In this document: in pieces, positions 59,871 through 64,000 of the stretch
Numbering within the stretch: position 1 is the first letter of the stretch
Layout: each line of letters begins with the position of its first letter
Notes under the pieces: model-generated
Database searches by the model: none
What the model was told of the DNA's origin: nothing
Seen by the model: the letters and a program-made list of their open reading frames with translations, nothing else
Made by a program: the position numbers and the translations under genes
Origin: Capitulum mitella
Taxonomy: Eukaryota > Arthropoda > Thecostraca > Pollicipedomorpha > Pollicipedidae
NCBI GenBank assembly: GCA_030062745.1
Contig: CP099848.1
Span: 19,145,081 to 19,209,080 of the forward strand
DNA: 64,000 bases
Direction of reading: 5' to 3'

Positions 59871-62228
59871 CTCGAAAACCTCGTATTCCCTGATGGTTTC
59901 GTTTTCGACGTGGCCGCTCCCACACATGATCGGTGCTTTTCCTCTCTTGTGGTCACGGCCTTTCCGCTGTGGAGAATTGCCGGAACGGAGTCTCATATGC
60001 ACGAGCACTGTGAACGATGACGAGGCACAGAACCAGTTCATCATTTACCAGGAAGGTCAAACCCATAGCATAGGAGATGCAGCAGGGCAAGTGCAATGAA
60101 ATGCAGCATGACATCTCAAGTAATGATTGATACACCAATAACAAGACAGGTCTTGTGACATCATGAGTAAAACTCGTGGTGACTTCCGAAATGAAGGCCA
60201 TGAATATACTCGTACATTCGCAGGCCACCAAATTAAGACGTCTTCGTGCAAACAGAAGCAGTTAGAGCTACAGAGAGAGACGGCGATTTTGGGACGGAAA
60301 CCTCTTGTGCCGTTTCTGGGTCGTCCAGTCGACTCATCTGTCTGTGCTTACGAAAAAGAGCAGGATCCATCTCAGATGAGCCACATCCCACCCAAATCAG
60401 CAGAGCAGTAGTGTCGCAACAAATATCTGACGCACATGCAGCGGTTAATTCTGCGTTGTTGAGAATACAAGTCGATTCTGACAAGAACTTGGCAGCAAAT
60501 GGCAATCATCTTCTTGACGTTTTGGAACATGTCCATTCACTTATAGGTATTCTAGTCAGACTCTGAGATGCTCAGCCAATGCAGACATCGGAGGGTATTG
60601 CAAATGCAAAAATATCAAATTAGCCATGTTCGGAACCGTCTTGAGAGCTGTGTCTTGTAAGGGATATTTCTGAGACACCTTTTGCTGCAAGATAAGTTAA
60701 ATACATTCCAGGGTTTCAACCCATAATTCAACCCTCAGATCCACAGCCGACAATAAATGTCTGGGAAATCATAAAACTTTTAAATGACATTTTCAGGGCT
60801 CAGGAACCGCAAAAATGTTTGAATAACATATGTTTTACTCGCATTGGGATCGGATATTGCCGATGGACGGTTGTTAGCGTGAACGCGAATAACACCAATG
60901 GTCTCATACATACACTTACATACATGCACTTACGCCAAAATATATTCGCATATTCACACATGCATCGGCGACGCACCCAGGAATCATATATGACAGGTGA
61001 ACGTATGACACATCCTGTTGTATACGTTTTGGAAAGCTGCTATAAAAACATCAACGCCGACTTCTGATTTTCAACAGAATCTTAGAAATCGTTGTCGTCT
61101 GGACTGAACCAAAACAAATAATATCTTCCGCATTTTATTTTTTTTCTACACCTCATCTACATTTCGTAATCGCTCAAAAAAAAGTGCCAATGACTATCCC
61201 AATAGCCAAAAATACGGTGATGTGTGTCGTGGCTGTTTTTTTTTTTTTTTTTTTACTTCGAGTTTGTCTTCTGAGGTTATGACTGCATGCAGAAGTGCCT
61301 AAATTGGTGTTATTGCAGAGGTTCATAACACCTGGTGCCTGAGAATAAACTTGATGCTGACGAAGTGGACTTTTTTACAACGTAGATCAATGGCAAATGG
61401 CGAATGACGTATGGCGAAATCACGAGTTCGTCATATGTGGAGACAACGTCTCTAACCTTTGAACCTTGTGTCCTTAACAGAAAAGCCCTATTCTAGAAAA
61501 AAACCCAAAATGTGAGCAGATTTTACGCCGCTATGACATTACGTAATGGTGTTGCCTAAACGTTAAAATGAAACACAAAACTGATTAACCATAACAACTT
61601 TATTCTACATTTCCACTAATTGCATGGACGACGTCAAAGCGTGTACCATATTTCTTTTTTAAAGGTAATAGTTATTTTTGCTTAAGTAATATTTTTGATG
61701 CCCCTTTTGCTCCCCTGAATGAACTATTGTCGTCATTAAGTGTAACAAGTGTGTCAAAAAACATGAAATGAACATATCGCAAACAATGGTTGTGCTATTT
61801 TTTTTTTGCACTGACTGCTCATTGCGCAAGCGTTGCAAGAAAGAAGATCACCATATGCACGTATCGCGTTCTCGTAAGAATGCGGAAAGCGTAGTTTCTT
61901 CAGGCATGCCCCAGCGTTGTACAATTCGCTGCCATCGGACAGGACCCGCTTGTCGGCGAATACGTTTTCTGCTTGCGCTCTAAGGAAATATCTCGTAACA
62001 CAGTGACAGAACTGCTTCGAATTAACATGGGTGTGTAACTGTGCATGTGGTGTATGTGGTTGACTAACGTACCTGATTCTTAATCTGTATAACACTGAGC
62101 ATCATAGGCACCCTGTTGGTGCAGACCAACCAAAGACGTAAGTACTTTGCATCTCAGACATGAAATATTTGATTATTCTTACATATACATTTCACATAAA
62201 AGAACACACGCATATTTATGTGAATGTG
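59871..62228. other. Unassigned sequence between the two candidate first exons
   Basis: If the first exon at 59223 is real, this may be intron. It holds a T-run at about 61236-61254 and a GGCAAATGGCGAATGACG patch near 61390. The 144-codon frame at 59665-60099 begins inside the CpG island and is not convincing. Confidence 0.35.
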
Positions 62229-62340
62229 TGTGTGTGTAAGTGCTTTTATGCTTATTTATTTACTTGTTTTTTATATACCTATATATATAGGTATATAAAA
62301 AATAAGCAAATGAATAAGCATAAAAGCACATACACATACC
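62229..62340. repeat. Long AT-core palindrome 1
   Basis: Arms of ~50 bases (GTGTAAGTGCTTTTATGC ... TTTTATATACC and GGTATATAAAAAATAAGC ... AAGCACATACACA) around TATATATATA; imperfect but clearly complementary. Confidence 0.85.
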
Positions 62341-62381
62341 TTTTTAATGAAAGTGGAATGCGAAAAAATCATTTATGAATT

Positions 62382-62443
<62 letters not shown>

Positions 62444-62483
62444 AATTCATGTACGAGTTTTTCGCATTCCACTTCTATTAAAA
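62341..62483. repeat. Long palindrome 2 with (TA)n core
   Basis: Arm 62341-62384 (TTTTTAATGAAAGTGGAATG ... GAATTACA) is the imperfect complement of 62441-62483 (TGTAATTCATG ... CATTCCACTTCTATTAAAA), separated by ~56 bases of TA. It starts where palindrome 1 ends. Confidence 0.85.
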
Positions 62484-62739
62484 TCACTTGCAGCATAACC
62501 GTGTGCATGTACAGTTGGCTAGTTCAAATATATTTTACAAAGGGAGTAATGACTGTGAATATAAAGTAACTTTTTGCATCACTGTTTGCAGTTTCTTCTC
62601 AGGCATGCTATATTTAACAAATCCGGAAAACACTGCTCGACATGGGGGACTGTCAACCATTCATAGCGACCAGTTCTGTCTTCGCTCAACAGCAGTGGCC
62701 CAAAGTAAGAGAAATGAGTGACACTTATTTAGCCTGTCA

Positions 62740-63070
62740 TGAACTGCAGCCGCCCACAGGCCACCATTCTCGGTCGGCGTCAGCATGTAGCACGTGCGTC
62801 CGGCGGGTCGGCGCACAAGGACAGGCGTGCCGCTCTCCCTGTGTGCCCTCCCCCCTGGCAGCAGCGCCGGCCCGCCCCGACGCCGCCGGCACGGGAAGAG
62901 GAGACCCCGAGGACCGCGCCCCGGGCCGCCGCCGTCGAGGCCGCCGCTGTATAAAAGCACCGGCCGCCAGCCAACCGGCAGCACTTCCCCAGGGTCGGCA
63001 CTGCGGCGGGAACATGAGAGCACTGGTGAGTCGGCCGGGGCCGTCCTGGCACAAACCGAAACAGGGAGCG
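62740..63070 (+). promoter_or_regulatory. CpG-rich island 10 containing the 3' gene promoter
   Basis: GC-rich with GCCGCCGTCGAGGCCGCCGCTG directly before the TATA box (split here: GCCGCCGTCGAGG, CCGCCGCTG). It spans the promoter, 5' UTR, first coding exon and donor of the 3' gene and supports the view that such islands mark promoters or enhancers here. Confidence 0.6.
62950..62956 (+). promoter_or_regulatory. TATA box (TATAAAA) of the 3' gene
   Basis: TATAAAAG in a GC-rich setting, 64 bases before the ATG at 63014, placing the transcription start near 62980 and giving a 5' UTR of about 35 bases. Confidence 0.7.
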
Positions 63071-64000
63071 GTTGGCGGGCAGGCTTCTTCTAAGGTCCGG
63101 CGTGTCTGCTTATTGTAAGAATGCTTTATTTTTGTAGGCATTGTGTCAGTGCGTGCAAACCAGTGTCTGTGTGTGTGTAAAGCGTTTAAAACTCATATTA
63201 AGTGTCCCTTCTCGAATTCTCTCACCTCACAATATATTTCGAGGTCAGACGACGATATCAGTCGTTCCAAATTGAATTTCGTCATCTCGCAATATATCTC
63301 ATTTTCGGATGAAGGTGCCAGTTGTAAAATGAACAAAAGCACATAGAGAGCTCCGTTGTTTCGCTCCAGTGATTTCAGTTTCGCTGTGTTTTTCTGTAAT
63401 TATTTTACAAAGTAGCCCGTCCGTGCCAGGTTAGGTTAGGTTAGATTCAGCGTTAGGGTCGCACTGGTCACCAGGATCAGGCATGTCTGCTGGGTGGTCA
63501 TAACTGAAGGACGGCTGAACAGTGGAAGTTTCTAGATTGGTCACAGACCAGGATAATTATGTTTTCGCCTGCACAATTCGCGCTGGCTGAGTGTTTCCTT
63601 GGTTGATCATCCTGTTTAAAAAAGAGCACCATTTGTCAGTGGCAGTTTGACCTAGTCTCAGAGTTGTGAACAGCCTCTTGTCATCCTTTCTCGACACAGC
63701 TCGTCTTGACCAAGAGAGTGATGCGCAAAAATCGCCCATTCTAACCGTGTGGTGTATTGATTTATAATGGGAGATTTCTGGTGCCATGTATGATACCATG
63801 ATAGGATCCAAGCAGCAAGACATTACAAACAGTCATACCTGGATTAGAATGGCATGGGCTAGTTAGATGTATTAGTCATCAGCATGATTAAGTGTGACGG
63901 GTTCGATCTTCGTTGTGCTGTTCCACCGTTGTTTTACGTGTCGTTAATGTGACGGCGTCGTTGCAGGTGCTGTTGTCGGCTTTGTTGGCGGCCGTCATGG
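63014..64000 (+). CDS. Secreted protein gene, first two exons (cuticle-protein-like layout), runs off the window
   Basis: Exon 1 codes for M-R-A-L (63014-63025) and is followed by GTGAGT, a consensus donor. The intron (63026-63966, 941 bases) ends TCGTTGCAG. Exon 2 from 63967 reads V-L-L-S-A-L-L-A-A-V-M in the phase-0 frame and continues past the window. Together they form a signal peptide without charge after Arg-2, so the product is probably secreted. A TATA box, short 5' UTR, and a phase-0 intron splitting the signal peptide after four codons are typical of arthropod cuticular-protein genes, but other secreted families share this layout and the mature protein is not visible. A longer frame from 62642 is in phase with this ATG but starts upstream of the TATA box, so the ATG at 63014 is chosen. 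Confidence 0.65.

Noticed and set aside
63427..63447. GGTTAGGTTAGGTTA, resembling the arthropod telomere repeat TTAGG
   Set aside because: Only about three units inside the intron of the 3' gene; far too short for a telomere or an interstitial array.
63838..63911. tRNA- or SINE-like A and B boxes (GGGCTAGTTAG..., GGGTTCGATC)
   Set aside because: No acceptor stem or cloverleaf can be paired and no SINE tail is seen.
1..64000. CRISPR arrays, bacterial operons, prophage
   Set aside because: No regularly spaced direct repeats with unique spacers, no ribosome-binding-site-led gene runs, and clear spliceosomal intron signals.

Overview
The window looks like nuclear DNA from an invertebrate animal, most likely an arthropod and perhaps a crustacean. 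Genes are sparse and carry introns. Long AT-leaning stretches are full of (AT)n, (CA)n and (CT)n microsatellites and decayed transposons, with short, sharply bounded GC-rich islands between them. I see no bacterial operons, CRISPR arrays, rRNA genes or convincing tRNA genes. The species call is inference; no marker settles it.

Only the edges hold recognisable cellular genes. At the left edge, on the minus strand, is the 5' coding end of a secreted serpin (signal peptide plus helix A and the N..xSPYSV strand-helix B region). At the right edge, on the plus strand, is the start of a gene for a small secreted protein: a TATA box, a 12-base coding exon (M-R-A-L), a 941-base phase-0 intron, and a second exon that continues the signal peptide. 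This exon layout is common in arthropod cuticle-protein genes. A second TATA box followed by an ATG directly joined to a splice donor lies 3.8 kb upstream and could be an alternative first exon or the start of another gene.

The roughly 62 kb between them is intergenic and mostly repeats. The dominant component is a set of 0.8-1.5 kb TTAA-flanked elements without a transposase. I place copies at 2368-3902, 8594-9797, 13767-14610, 15962-17238, 27032-28310, 29599-30919, 37079-38294 and 53703-54919, plus an older one at 52694-55174 split by the previous copy, and a probable partial copy at 14611-15965. The best preserved have imperfect inverted ends starting CCCG and a G-run hairpin just inside the end. 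Their TTAA target and CCC ends resemble non-autonomous piggyBac-type elements. The 52-55 kb locus is a three-level nest whose insertion points can be read to the base. All these families are rich in TGACCT/AGGTCA half-sites, the core recognised by nuclear receptors, which are otherwise rare in the window.

Other parasites are two decayed Tc1/mariner-type transposases (11.9-12.6 kb minus, 38.9-39.6 kb plus) and a decayed LINE reverse transcriptase (26.1-27.0 kb minus) abutting one of the TTAA elements. About ten GC-rich CpG islands (near 4.7, 19.1, 21.4, 22.7, 31.2, 45.9, 52.3, 57.1, 59.6 and 62.7 kb) share GGCCGGC-type words. The last contains the 3' promoter, so the others are best read as promoter- or enhancer-like islands rather than coding sequence, although they hold long chance reading frames.
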